A stretch of DNA of 64,000 nucleotides from Planctomycetota bacterium (GTDB taxonomy: Bacteria; Planctomycetota; J058): NCBI GenBank assembly GCA_023954375.1, contig JAMLIC010000040.1, positions 1 through 64,000 of the forward strand. Reading direction: 5' to 3'. The stretch's first letter is position 1, and the number at the start of each line of letters is the position of its first letter. The notes beneath the pieces were generated by a model. It was given only the letters and a program-made list of their open reading frames with translations, was not told the origin of the DNA and made no database searches. Below are positions 1 to 8,295 of this stretch, piece by piece. A program made the translations under genes and the position numbers.

Positions 1-46
1 TGTGGCCCGTCTGAGGCGCGCCGAGGGACTCGCCTCTGCCGCACCA

Positions 47-2317
47 CTAGTTCCGGACGAACACCCCCCCGCTGTCGCGGGCCAGGCCGCGCATGAGGCG
101 CACGTCGATCGGCGCGGTCGGGTCGTCGGGGCCCTCGTCCAGAGAGACCTCCTCGGCGCCGGTGCGCACGAGGACCGTGTGGATCCGCGCCGGCACCGCG
201 CGCTGCGCGTTCCTGCGCGCGACCCGCAGGCGCAGGGCGGCGTCGTCCTGCTCGGCGTCGATCCCGTCGGAGACGAAGTAGATCGTCTCCGCCGCGGCGA
301 GGTCGAGCGCGTCCTCGAGGGCCCGGCCGATCGCCGTGCGCGCCACCGGCAACGGGCGCTGCTGGTCGATGAAGCGCAGGGCGCGGGCCCGGTTGGCGTC
401 GGTCGCGCGGACCAGCCCGTCGAACACGCGCAGCGGCGCGTCGCGGAAGAGCAGCACCTGGAAGCGCACGCGCGGCGTCATGGGCTCGATCGCCCGCCGC
501 AGCTCCGCCCGCGCGCGCTCCCAGCGTCCGTCGTGGCCCATGCTGCCGCTCACGTCGACCACGAACACGACGCCGTCGGCCTGCGCCGGCAGGCGGAAGA
601 ACTGCTGCAGCCCCGCCGCCTCGGCCAGCGGCCGGAGGTCGCGCGGGCGCGGCAGGGCCGGGTCGCCGCGCCACCAGGTCCGCCAGGCGTCGGCGTCGGC
701 GTGGGCCTGCCCGGTCAGCGCCACGAGCGCCTCGAGCGCCAGCCCGCGCACCGGGCCGCGCCGCTCGACCTTCGGGTCGGTGAGCTCGATCAGGAGCGGC
801 AGCGCCTCGCGCGCCCCGCTGCGGCGCAGGCCGCGCACGCACGCGAGCGCCAGCCCCGGGTCGTCGCGCTCGGCCCGGCGCAGGCCCGCGCGCAGCCCGT
901 CGAGGCAGGCGGGCGCGCTCGGGGGGTCGACGGCGGCCAGCGCCCCGAGCCCCAGCGCCGCCCCCTGGCGGACCGCCGTCGTCTTGCCGGCCGAGATCGC
1001 GATCGCGAACGCGGCCAGCGCCCGCGCGTCGCCGGTCTCGCCCAGGACGGCGCCGGCCTCGCGCAGGAGCGCCGGCGTGGCGCGCAGGCCGCCGTAGAGC
1101 TCGAGCAGGCCGTCGACGGCCGGGTCGCCGCCCCCCCCGCGCGGGCCGCGGGGACCCATGGCCAGGGCGCGCAGGCCGAGGAGGCCGCGCTCCTCGTCGA
1201 GCCCGGCCACGGCCCGCGCGAGCCGGTCGACCCCCGCGTCCTCGCTCAGGGCCGCGAGCGCCGCGCACAGGGCGGCGTCGTCCGCGTCGCGGTGGGCCGG
1301 CCGCGCCGGCCGCGACAGCGCCGCCAGCAGGACCTGCGCCGCCGGCTCCGTGCCCAGCGCCCCGAGCGCGCCGCACGCGGCGCGGCGGCAGTCGTTGGGC
1401 AGCGGGTAGGCGTCGAGCGCGCCGTCGAGGAGGACCGCGCCGAGGAACCGGTAGGCGAGCGGCAGCCGGAAGCGCGGGTCGCCGAGGGAGCGGAGCTGGC
1501 TCAGCCGCTGCTGCGGGTCGGTGCCGCGGTCGAGGATCGATGCGATCAGCCGCTCGACGTCGGCGGGCTGCGCGAGGACGACCTCGGGGCGCGGCGCCTG
1601 CGGGTCCGCCTCGTCCGGACCCTCCGGACGCCGATCGCGCGCGCGCGTGAGGTCGGCGGGCGGCTCGTCCTGGGGCCGCGGCGGGACGACGATCGGCCCG
1701 CGGTCGGGCGGCTCGGGCGGGATCGGCTGCACGTCGGGGTCGACGTCGTCGGGGTCCGGCCTCGCCGACGGCGCCTCGTCCGCGGGCGGCGGCTCGTCGG
1801 GCGGCGGCGGCGGCGGCGGGAGGTCGGGCGGCGGCGCCTCGGTCGCCGGCGTCGGGACGAGCGGCGCCGGCGGCTGGCCCTCGCGCGGCGCGCGCAGCTG
1901 GGCCCACTTCGCCTCGAGGAGCAGCGCGCCCGCGACGACGAAGGTCAGCCCGACGAGCAGCCGGAGGAGCTGCCAGGCGCTCTCCCCCCAGAGGATCGGC
2001 CGGCCGGCGCGGACCTCGACCGCGGTCGGGGCGGGCCCGGGCGGGGCGGCCTCGGGCCCGGCGCCCTGCGGCGCGGCGAGGCGACCGTCGAGGGCGGCGA
2101 GGCGCGCGGCCAGCGCGGCCTCGGGGACCACGACCAGCGGCCCGGCGGCGCGCACGGCCTCGACCACGCGGCGCAGGCGCGCCGCGTGGTCGCGGCACGC
2201 CTCGCAGCCGGCCAGGTGCGCCGTCAGCGCGCGCGCCTCGGCCGGCGGGAGGGCGTCGTCGACGGACGCCGACAGACGCTCGACCTGGTCGGGGCAGGGG
2301 TCCAGCGGCTCAGCCAT
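47..2317 (-). CDS. Membrane protein with anti-sigma zinc finger, HEAT-like repeats and VWA domain
   Basis: This 756-residue protein is probably the anti-sigma partner of the ECF sigma factor just upstream, whose last codons overlap its start (2310-2317). The N-terminus carries an H-x3-C-x2-C zinc-finger motif at residues 34-41, typical of ZAS/zf-HC2 anti-sigma factors. One membrane segment follows near residues 113-135, then a long Pro/Glu/Asp-rich linker, an Ala/Leu-rich helical stretch resembling HEAT repeats, and a C-terminal von Willebrand A domain. The VWA metal site is visible as DVSGS near residue 585 (FVVDVSGSMG). The sigma contact by the N-terminus is family knowledge; the ligand of the exported VWA and HEAT part is unknown. 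Fusing a sensor of this size to an anti-sigma domain is unusual. Bases 1-46 downstream hold no gene, only a weak GAGGCG/CGCCTC inverted repeat. Confidence 0.85.
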   Translation of the reverse strand: MAEPLDPCPDQVERLSASVDDALPPAEARALTAHLAGCEACRDHAARLRRVVEAVRAAGPLVVVPEAALAARLAALDGRLAAPQGAGPEAAPPGPAPTAVEVRAGRPILWGESAWQLLRLLVGLTFVVAGALLLEAKWAQLRAPREGQPPAPLVPTPATEAPPPDLPPPPPPPDEPPPADEAPSARPDPDDVDPDVQPIPPEPPDRGPIVVPPRPQDEPPADLTRARDRRPEGPDEADPQAPRPEVVLAQPADVERLIASILDRGTDPQQRLSQLRSLGDPRFRLPLAYRFLGAVLLDGALDAYPLPNDCRRAACGALGALGTEPAAQVLLAALSRPARPAHRDADDAALCAALAALSEDAGVDRLARAVAGLDEERGLLGLRALAMGPRGPRGGGGDPAVDGLLELYGGLRATPALLREAGAVLGETGDARALAAFAIAISAGKTTAVRQGAALGLGALAAVDPPSAPACLDGLRAGLRRAERDDPGLALACVRGLRRSGAREALPLLIELTDPKVERRGPVRGLALEALVALTGQAHADADAWRTWWRGDPALPRPRDLRPLAEAAGLQQFFRLPAQADGVVFVVDVSGSMGHDGRWERARAELRRAIEPMTPRVRFQVLLFRDAPLRVFDGLVRATDANRARALRFIDQQRPLPVARTAIGRALEDALDLAAAETIYFVSDGIDAEQDDAALRLRVARRNAQRAVPARIHTVLVRTGAEEVSLDEGPDDPTAPIDVRLMRGLARDSGGVFVRN

Positions 2318-2993
2318 GCAGGCCCTCGCCCAGCGCGCCCCGCAGGCGCCGCTCCAGCTGCTCGCGCGCCCGCGACAGCCGCGAGCGGATCGTCCCCACC
2401 GGGACGCCCAGGACCTCGGCCGCCTCCGCGTACGGCCGCTCCTCGATGTCGCACAGCACCACCACGGCGCGGTGGTGCTCGTCGAGCGCCTCGATCGCCC
2501 GGCGCACGAGCGCCCGCAGGTCGCCCCGCGCCGCCTCCTCGACCGGCGGCGGCGCGTCGCCGGGCACGACCGCGCCCATGGGGCCGGAGCCGGTGGGCCG
2601 CGTGCCGTCGAGCGTCAACGCGGGCCGGTGGCGCCGGTTGCGCACCTCGTTCAGGGCGAGGTTGCGGGCGATCGTGAACATCCAGGTGCTGAACCTCCCG
2701 ACGTCGCGGTAGTCGTCGCGGTGCGCGTAGACGCGGACGAAGGCCTCCTGGGCCAGGTCCTGGGCCACGGCCGCGTCGTCGACCAGGGCGTGGATGAACC
2801 CCGCCACGCGCTCGAAGTGCCGCCGCGCCAGCTCCCCCACGAGGGTCCGGGCCCGCTCCTCGCTCGCGCCGCGGCAGCTCACCATGAGCTGCTCGTCGCT
2901 GAGCTCGGCGACCCCGGTGCCCATCGCTGCGCTCCGGGCCCTTTCACCCGCGAGGGGCTGCTGGGGTTCCACCGGCTCGGAGCTTGCTGCCAC
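2310..2993 (-). CDS. ECF-type RNA polymerase sigma factor
   Basis: A sigma-70 family extracytoplasmic-function sigma factor of 227 residues. Region 2 is clear (DLAQEAFVRVYAHRDDY followed by FSTWMFTIARNLALNEVRNR), and region 4 shows the helix-turn-helix PYAEAAEVLGVPVGTIRSRL. The two are joined by a Pro/Gly-rich linker, and region 3 is absent, as is usual for ECF factors. The GTG at 2993 gives the longest form. An ATG at 2924 (MGTGVAELSDEQLM) with GGAGCG upstream is a good alternative, because ECF proteins often begin close to this LSDEQLM segment. The 8-bp overlap with the next gene, a zinc-finger membrane protein, indicates translational coupling of a sigma/anti-sigma pair. No target promoter motif was identified. 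Confidence 0.93.
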   Translation of the reverse strand: MAASSEPVEPQQPLAGERARSAAMGTGVAELSDEQLMVSCRGASEERARTLVGELARRHFERVAGFIHALVDDAAVAQDLAQEAFVRVYAHRDDYRDVGRFSTWMFTIARNLALNEVRNRRHRPALTLDGTRPTGSGPMGAVVPGDAPPPVEEAARGDLRALVRRAIEALDEHHRAVVVLCDIEERPYAEAAEVLGVPVGTIRSRLSRAREQLERRLRGALGEGLHG

Positions 2994-3026
2994 GAGGGTT
3001 ACTCTCTCACGCCGGGCGCCGGCGGG

Positions 3027-5135
3027 TCACCCCCGCGCCGCCGCGCGCCGCGCCGCGACGAGGCTCAGGCCGTAGAGCGCGATGAGGAGGGCGCTCAGCC
3101 CGCGCGACCCGACGACCATGGAGCCGTACTCGCACAGGCCGCCGAGCGTCGCGCCCAGGAGGTTGGCGCCGAACAGCGCCGCCGGCCGCGGGGCGGCCCG
3201 GAAGGCGGTGGAGAAGATCTGCCCGGCGAAGAAGATCGGCAGCGGCACGGCCAGGACCGCCCACGCCAGGCGCCCCGGGAGGGGGAGCCCGAGGATCCAC
3301 TCGCGGGGCACGGCGCAGGTGACCACGAGGGCGGCGAAGAGGCAGGCGTAGCTGGCGCGGCCCACGCCCTTGATCGTGGCGAGGTTGGCCAGGAGGACCA
3401 TGAGGAGCACCCCGGCGACGACGGCCGTCGTCACCAGCCACGTGGCGCCGAAGTAGATCGAGCAGTCGGTGATGCTCTTCGTCTGCAGGAGGAGGAACCC
3501 GGCGCCGAGGAAGAACGACTGCGCCTCGAGCGCGCCGAGGCGCCCGCCGACCGGGCGGACGGTGGCGACTGCGGCCACCACCCCCAGCGCCAGGGAGATC
3601 AGGACGAGCAGGTAGTCGCGGGGGATCGCCCGCTCCCGCAGGTAGAGGAACGGCCAGTCATCGGTAGGCACGACCTGGGGCGGCGCCTCGCCCAGCTCGA
3701 CCTGCCGGAACGCCGCCAGGGGGATGGACGGTCGCGCGGCGTCCCGCGGCACGATCGCCACCAGCGTCCCACCCTCCGTGAACAGGAGCGGCGCTCGTCC
3801 GGTCGCCAGCTCGACGAGCCGCTCGAGGCGGACCGCGAGCCACTGCTGCCCCGCGACGTAGAACGAGACCGACAACACCCCGCCTGGCGCCACCCGCCGC
3901 CAGCCCGCCCGGAGCCCCTCGACGGTGTAGACGTAGCCGTCGAGCCGCACGTTGCTCATGCTGCTGAACAGCGCGTGGGAGTCGAGCAGTCCGAAGACGA
4001 CGCAGTCGTAGGTGCGCGGGTCTCGCTCCAGGTGCGCGCGCGCGTCGTCGATGTGGACCCTGACGCGCGGATCGTGGTAGACGCCGTTGGCGCTCCAGCG
4101 CCGGGCGATCGAGACCAGCTTGGGGTCGATGTCGACCGCGTCGACCTGCGCCACGCCATGCAGGAGCGCCGCCTCGACGTCCAGGCCACCGCCAGCCCCG
4201 AGGACGAGCGCGGTCCGGGCGCCGGGCCGGACCCGATGCGGGATGGCGTGGCGCTCGAGCGCCGCGGGGCCTGGCCGCCAGGCGGACTCCTCGCCGTAGC
4301 GGTCCGGGTCCATCGAGCCGTGGTACTGGTAGAAGCTGTGGTTCACGGACACCACGAACTGCGGCGGGTCGAGCATCGTCCGGATGTCGGGCGGCGGCTC
4401 GTCGGGGGCGGGTGACCCGTCGGCCGAGCGGATCTGCACGTAGTAGTAAGGGGACCAGATCGCCCGCGGATCGGTCGCCTGCCCCATGAGCGCGAGCGTC
4501 GCCAGCCCGAGCGGGATGGCCGCGAGGCGCTGGCGTCCGGTGGCGAGCACGGCGTGGAGGCCCAGCGGGATGGCCATCCCGATGACCGGCGAGAAGGCGG
4601 TGTAGGAGAAGATGCCGAACGCGGTCGTCCCCGCGAGGCTGCCCCCCAGGTCGAAGCCGTAGGCGCGCAGGACCGGGACCCGCCCGAACAGCTCGCCCAA
4701 TCGCTGCCCGATCGGCACGAGGACGGCCGTGTTGGCGGCGAACACGGCCACGAGCACGACGTAGTTCCACGCCCGGGTGTCGACCCACTCGCCAGCGGCG
4801 AGGCGCAGCTCCTCCGTCGTGCCTGTGCTCGGCAGGGTCACTCGCTGTGCGAGCAGGAGCAGGCCCACTTCGACCAGCAGCAGCGCCGGGAACCACCCGA
4901 AGAGCGCCGGCCGCCGGCCTGCGAGCAGGACGCCGACCCCCAGGCCGAAGAAGGAGCTGACGAGCAGCAGGTTCGAGTAGTAGCTCACGAGCTCGAGCGC
5001 CGCCGGCACCCAGCGGATCAACATCAGCTCGGCGAAGAGCGCGATGAACGCGCACGCGAACAGCCCGCGCTCCGGGGCGCCGGGCCACCAGCTCGCGCTC
5101 GAAGTGGCGCCCTCGTCGTAGACCGTCGCTCCCAT
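3027..5135 (-). CDS. Multi-pass membrane spermidine-synthase-like methyltransferase, paralogue A
   Basis: A 702-residue protein. Several N-terminal membrane helices (starting GLFACAFIALFAELMLIRW) are followed by a soluble Rossmann domain with a SAM or dcSAM-binding loop VLGAGGGLDVEA near residue 310 and the acidic DAVDIDP near 333. Further membrane helices complete the C-terminus (QSFFLGAGFLLLQTKS). The domain order is that of membrane-embedded spermidine-synthase-like proteins; the true substrate is unknown. The ATG at 5135 was chosen because its product aligns end to end with the neighbouring paralogue at 6052-8160, which has exactly the same length. Upstream in-frame sequence runs into a tandem repeat and is not coding. 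There is no Shine-Dalgarno site, but an 11-bp box shared with paralogue B lies just upstream. Confidence 0.86.
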   Translation of the reverse strand: MGATVYDEGATSSASWWPGAPERGLFACAFIALFAELMLIRWVPAALELVSYYSNLLLVSSFFGLGVGVLLAGRRPALFGWFPALLLVEVGLLLLAQRVTLPSTGTTEELRLAAGEWVDTRAWNYVVLVAVFAANTAVLVPIGQRLGELFGRVPVLRAYGFDLGGSLAGTTAFGIFSYTAFSPVIGMAIPLGLHAVLATGRQRLAAIPLGLATLALMGQATDPRAIWSPYYYVQIRSADGSPAPDEPPPDIRTMLDPPQFVVSVNHSFYQYHGSMDPDRYGEESAWRPGPAALERHAIPHRVRPGARTALVLGAGGGLDVEAALLHGVAQVDAVDIDPKLVSIARRWSANGVYHDPRVRVHIDDARAHLERDPRTYDCVVFGLLDSHALFSSMSNVRLDGYVYTVEGLRAGWRRVAPGGVLSVSFYVAGQQWLAVRLERLVELATGRAPLLFTEGGTLVAIVPRDAARPSIPLAAFRQVELGEAPPQVVPTDDWPFLYLRERAIPRDYLLVLISLALGVVAAVATVRPVGGRLGALEAQSFFLGAGFLLLQTKSITDCSIYFGATWLVTTAVVAGVLLMVLLANLATIKGVGRASYACLFAALVVTCAVPREWILGLPLPGRLAWAVLAVPLPIFFAGQIFSTAFRAAPRPAALFGANLLGATLGGLCEYGSMVVGSRGLSALLIALYGLSLVAARRAAARG

Positions 5136-5143
5136 CGGCGGGC

Positions 5144-5154
5144 GAGTGTCGCAC
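5144..5154 (-). promoter_or_regulatory. Conserved upstream box of paralogue A (GTGCGACACTC)
   Basis: On the minus strand the 11 bases GTGCGACACTC lie 8 bases before the ATG of paralogue A. The identical 11-mer precedes paralogue B at 8177-8187. TGCGACACT can be read as an extended -10 (TG-n-GACACT), which would give a near-leaderless message. This is an inference from conservation between two copies only. Confidence 0.4.
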
Positions 5155-5187
5155 CGGCGGCCCCAGTGAGCCACACAGAGAGCTCGA

Positions 5188-6063
5188 GGACTTTCTCTCG
5201 GCCGCTCGGGCTCCATCCACCCGCCAGAGCGAGCGATGGGGAGGCGCGGAACGGGCCAGACGCCGTCGCCCGGGCACCTGCGCCGATCGCGCCCCCCTCG
5301 CGAGCGCATCATTCGTCGCAGGTAGGCGCGGAACGGGCCAGACGCCGTCGCCCGGGCACCTGCGCCGACCGCGCCCCCCTCGCGAGCGCATCATTCGCCG
5401 CAGGTAGGCGCGGAACGGGCCAGACGCCGTCGCCCGGGCACCTGCGCCGATCGCGCCCCCCTCGCGAGCGCATCATTCGTCGCAGGTAGGCGCGGAACGG
5501 GCCAGACGCCGTCGCCCGGGCACCTGCGCCGATCGCGCCCCCCTCGCGAGCGCATCATTCGTCGCAGGTAGGCGCGGAACGGGCCAGACGCCGTCGCCCG
5601 GGCACCTGCGCCGATCGCGCCCCCCTCGCGAGCGCATCACTCGTCGCAGGTAGCGGGACCTCTCCTTCCGCCGCTCGGGCTCGACCCGCCAGAGCGAGCG
5701 ATGGGGAGGCGCGGAACGGGCCAATCGCCGTCGCCCGGGCACCTGCGCCGATCGCGCCCCCCTCGCGAGCGCATCACTCGTCGCAGGCAGCGGGAACTCT
5801 CCTTCCGCCGCTCGGGCTCGACCCGCCAGAGCGAGCGATGGGGAGGCGCGGAACGGGCCAATCGCCCTCGCCCGGGCACCTGCGCCGATCGCGCCCCCCT
5901 CGCGAGCGCATCATTCGTCGCAGGCAGCGGGACCTCTCCTTCCGCCGCTCGGGCTCGACCCGCCAGAGCGAGCGATGGGGAGGCGCGGAACGGGCCAGAT
6001 CGTGCCAGCCCGGGACTTGCTCCGATCGCGCCCCCCTCGCGAGCGCATCACTCATCGCAGGTA
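5188..6063. repeat. Higher-order minisatellite of 82-bp and 55-bp modules
   Basis: The 916 bases between the two paralogues are almost entirely tandem repeat. An 82-bp module R starts with GGCGCGGAACGGGCCA at 5243, 5325, 5407, 5489, 5571, 5708, 5845 and 5982. The first five copies are head to tail at exactly 82 bp. The last four starts are spaced by exactly 137 bp, because a 55-bp module S (5653-5707, 5790-5844, 5927-5981) is inserted between them. A degenerate S copy at 5188-5242 borders paralogue A. Copies are nearly identical except the last R. Each R holds a 7-bp inverted repeat (ACCTGCG/CGCAGGT). R8 ends inside paralogue B, covering its last codons and stop. The periods are not multiples of three, so the open frames through it are not a gene. 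Confidence 0.96.
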
Positions 6064-8160
6064 GCGGCGGGCGGCGGCGAGGCTCAGGGCGTAGAAGGCC
6101 ACGAGCAGGACCGAGAGCCCCCGCGAGCCGACGACCATGGAGCCGTACTCGCACAGCCCGCCGAGCGTCGCGCCGAGGAGGTTGGCCCCGAACAGCGCGG
6201 CCGGCCGCGGGGCGGCCCGGAACGCGGTGGAGAAGATCTGGCCGGCGAAGAAGATCGGCAGCGGCACGGCGAGCGCCGCCCAGGCCAGCCGGCCGCCCAG
6301 CGGGAGCCCGAGGATCCACTCGCGCGGCATGGCGCAGGTGATGACGAGCGCGGCGAACAGGCTCACGTAGCTGGCGCGGCCCACGCCCTTGATCGTGGCG
6401 AGGTTGGCCAGCAGGACCATGAGGAGCACGCCGCTCACGACCACGGTCGTCACCAGCCACGTCGCCCCGAAGTAGACCGAGCAGTCGGTGATGCTCTTCG
6501 TCTGCAGGAGGAGGAACCCGGCGCCGAGGAAGAACGACTGCGCCTCCGGCGCGCCGAGGCGCCCGCCGACCGGCCGGACGGCGAAGACCGTGACCACGAC
6601 GCCCAGCGCCAGCGCGGCGAGCACGAGGGCGTAGTCGCTCGGGATCGTCCGCTCGCGCAGGTAGAGGAAGGGCCAGTCGTCGGTGGGGACGGCGGCGCCC
6701 GCCTCGTCATGCGCGAGCCCGTCGACCTGGCGGAAGCTCGTGAGCCCGGCCGGTCGGGACGCCACGCCCCGCGGCACGACCGCGACCAGGTGCATCCCCT
6801 CGGTGAACAGGAGCGGCTCGCGGCCGGTCGCAAGCGCGAGCAGCCGCGCGATGCGCACCGCGAGCCACTGCTGGTTGGCGACGTAGAAGGAGAGCGAGAG
6901 GACGCCTCCGGGCGCCACGCGCTGCCAGCCCGCGCGGAGCCCCTCGAGCGTGTAGACGTACCCGTCGAGGCGAACGTTGCTCATCGTGCTGAACAGCGCC
7001 TGCGAGTCGAGCAGCCCGTAGACGACGCAGTCGTAGGTCCGCGTGTCCCGCTCCAGGAAGGCGCGCGCGTCGTCCGCGTGGACGCGGACGCGCGGGTCGT
7101 GGTAGACGCCGTTGGCGCTCCAGCGCCTGGCGAGGGCGATCAGGCCGGGGTCGATGTCCACGGCGTCGACCTCCGCCACGCCGTGCAGGAGGACGGCCTC
7201 GACGTCGAGGCCGCCCCCCGCGCCGAGGACGAGGGCGGTGCGCGCGCCGGGCCGGACGAGGTGGGGCAAGGCGTGGCGCTCGAGCACCGAGGGCGCGGGG
7301 CGCCAGGAGCCGTCGGGCGCGTCGTCGTAGCGGGCCGGGTCGAGCGAGCCGTGGTACTGGTAGAAGGTGTGGTTCACGGCCACGACGAAGTAGGGCGGGT
7401 TCGGCATCGTCCGCACGTCGGGCGGCGGCGCGCTCGGCGGCGGGCCCCCGGCGGGGTCCTGCACGACGATGTAGTGGTAGGGCGACCAGAGGGCGCCGGG
7501 CGCCGTCGCCTGGGCCATGGCGGCCAGCGTGGCCAGGCCGAGCGGCAGCCCGAGCAGGCGCTGCCGCCACGTCGCCATGAGCGCGTGGAGGCCGAGCGGG
7601 ATCGCCATCCCGACGACCGGCGAGAAGGCGACGTAGGAGAAGGCGCCGAAGGCGACCGTCCCGGCCAGGCTGCCGCCGAGGTCGAAGGTGTAGGCGCGCA
7701 GGACCGGCGCGCGCGAGAACAGCTCACCCAGCCGCTGGCCGATCGGGACCAGGACGGCGGAGTTCGCGGTGAACACGGCGACGAGGACCACGAGGCCCCA
7801 CGCCTGCGCGCCGCCGTCGCCGAGCTCCGGCATGAAGCGGAGCTCGTCGGTGGGTGTGGCGCCGGCGAGCGTCACGCGCTTGGCCGCGAGGATGACGACC
7901 ACCTCGAGCAGGAGGAGCGCCGGGAACCACCCGAAGAGCGCCGGCCGCCGGCCCGCGAGCAGCACGCCGACCCCCAGGCCGAAGAAGGAGCTGACGAGCA
8001 GCAGGTTCGAGTAGTAGCTCACGAGCTCGAGGGCCGCCGGCACCCAGCGGATGAGCATCAGCTCCGCGAAGAGCGCGATGAACGCGCACGCGAACAGCCC
8101 GCGCTCCGCGCTCCCCGGCCAGGCGTCGGGGCCCGGCGCGCTCCCCCCCTCCTCGTGCAT
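6052..8160 (-). CDS. Multi-pass membrane spermidine-synthase-like methyltransferase, paralogue B
   Basis: Tandem paralogue of the gene at 3027-5135: same length (702 residues), same membrane-Rossmann-membrane layout, and long stretches of identity such as LLVSSFFGLGVGVLLAGRRP and QSFFLGAGFLLLQTKSITDC. The nucleotide-binding loop VLGAGGGLDVEA and the acidic DAVDIDP are retained, so both copies look functional. The ATG at 8160 (MHEEGGSAPG) was chosen for agreement with paralogue A and because GAGGAC lies just upstream; the open frame continues further but overlaps fmt and is unlike the paralogue. The stop codon and last codons (YLR) sit in the final 82-bp repeat unit. The gene is transcribed away from fmt and towards paralogue A. 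Confidence 0.87.
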   Translation of the reverse strand: MHEEGGSAPGPDAWPGSAERGLFACAFIALFAELMLIRWVPAALELVSYYSNLLLVSSFFGLGVGVLLAGRRPALFGWFPALLLLEVVVILAAKRVTLAGATPTDELRFMPELGDGGAQAWGLVVLVAVFTANSAVLVPIGQRLGELFSRAPVLRAYTFDLGGSLAGTVAFGAFSYVAFSPVVGMAIPLGLHALMATWRQRLLGLPLGLATLAAMAQATAPGALWSPYHYIVVQDPAGGPPPSAPPPDVRTMPNPPYFVVAVNHTFYQYHGSLDPARYDDAPDGSWRPAPSVLERHALPHLVRPGARTALVLGAGGGLDVEAVLLHGVAEVDAVDIDPGLIALARRWSANGVYHDPRVRVHADDARAFLERDTRTYDCVVYGLLDSQALFSTMSNVRLDGYVYTLEGLRAGWQRVAPGGVLSLSFYVANQQWLAVRIARLLALATGREPLLFTEGMHLVAVVPRGVASRPAGLTSFRQVDGLAHDEAGAAVPTDDWPFLYLRERTIPSDYALVLAALALGVVVTVFAVRPVGGRLGAPEAQSFFLGAGFLLLQTKSITDCSVYFGATWLVTTVVVSGVLLMVLLANLATIKGVGRASYVSLFAALVITCAMPREWILGLPLGGRLAWAALAVPLPIFFAGQIFSTAFRAAPRPAALFGANLLGATLGGLCEYGSMVVGSRGLSVLLVAFYALSLAAARRYLR

Positions 8161-8176
8161 GGCGTCCTCGGGGCGG

Positions 8177-8187
8177 GAGTGTCGCAC
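8177..8187 (-). promoter_or_regulatory. Conserved upstream box of paralogue B (GTGCGACACTC)
   Basis: Identical 11-mer to the one before paralogue A, here 16 bases upstream of the ATG, in the divergent region shared with fmt. It is either a core promoter element or an operator kept through the duplication. Confidence 0.4.
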
Positions 8188-8280
8188 TCGGGCGCGGCGT
8201 CGACCACCGCGGCGTCCTGGCGGGGCCGCGCGCTGCGTCGGCGGCGAGGCCGCGCGCCGGCGGGCCGCGCGCGCGTCGGG

Positions 8281-8286
8281 TAGGAT
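8281..8286 (+). promoter_or_regulatory. -10 element of fmt (TAGGAT)
   Basis: TAGGAT lies nine bases before the fmt ATG. No Shine-Dalgarno site is present and no good -35 hexamer is seen. Transcription would begin one or two bases before the ATG, giving an essentially leaderless mRNA. Confidence 0.5.
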
Positions 8287-8295
8287 CCCGCCCCC

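Noticed and set aside
2..2677. Very long open frame opposite the sigma/anti-sigma genes, and similar antisense frames such as 53724-57686
   Set aside because: In DNA this GC-rich, stop codons are scarce in frames opposite real genes. These frames are Arg/Gly/Ala-rich, lack domains and cross recognised genes on the other strand.
5190..6063. The regular repeats between the methyltransferase paralogues as a CRISPR array or coding minus-strand ORFs
   Set aside because: Units are 82 bp head to tail with no unique spacers, no cas genes are nearby, and the periods (82 and 137) are not multiples of three, so open frames through them do not keep a repeated peptide.
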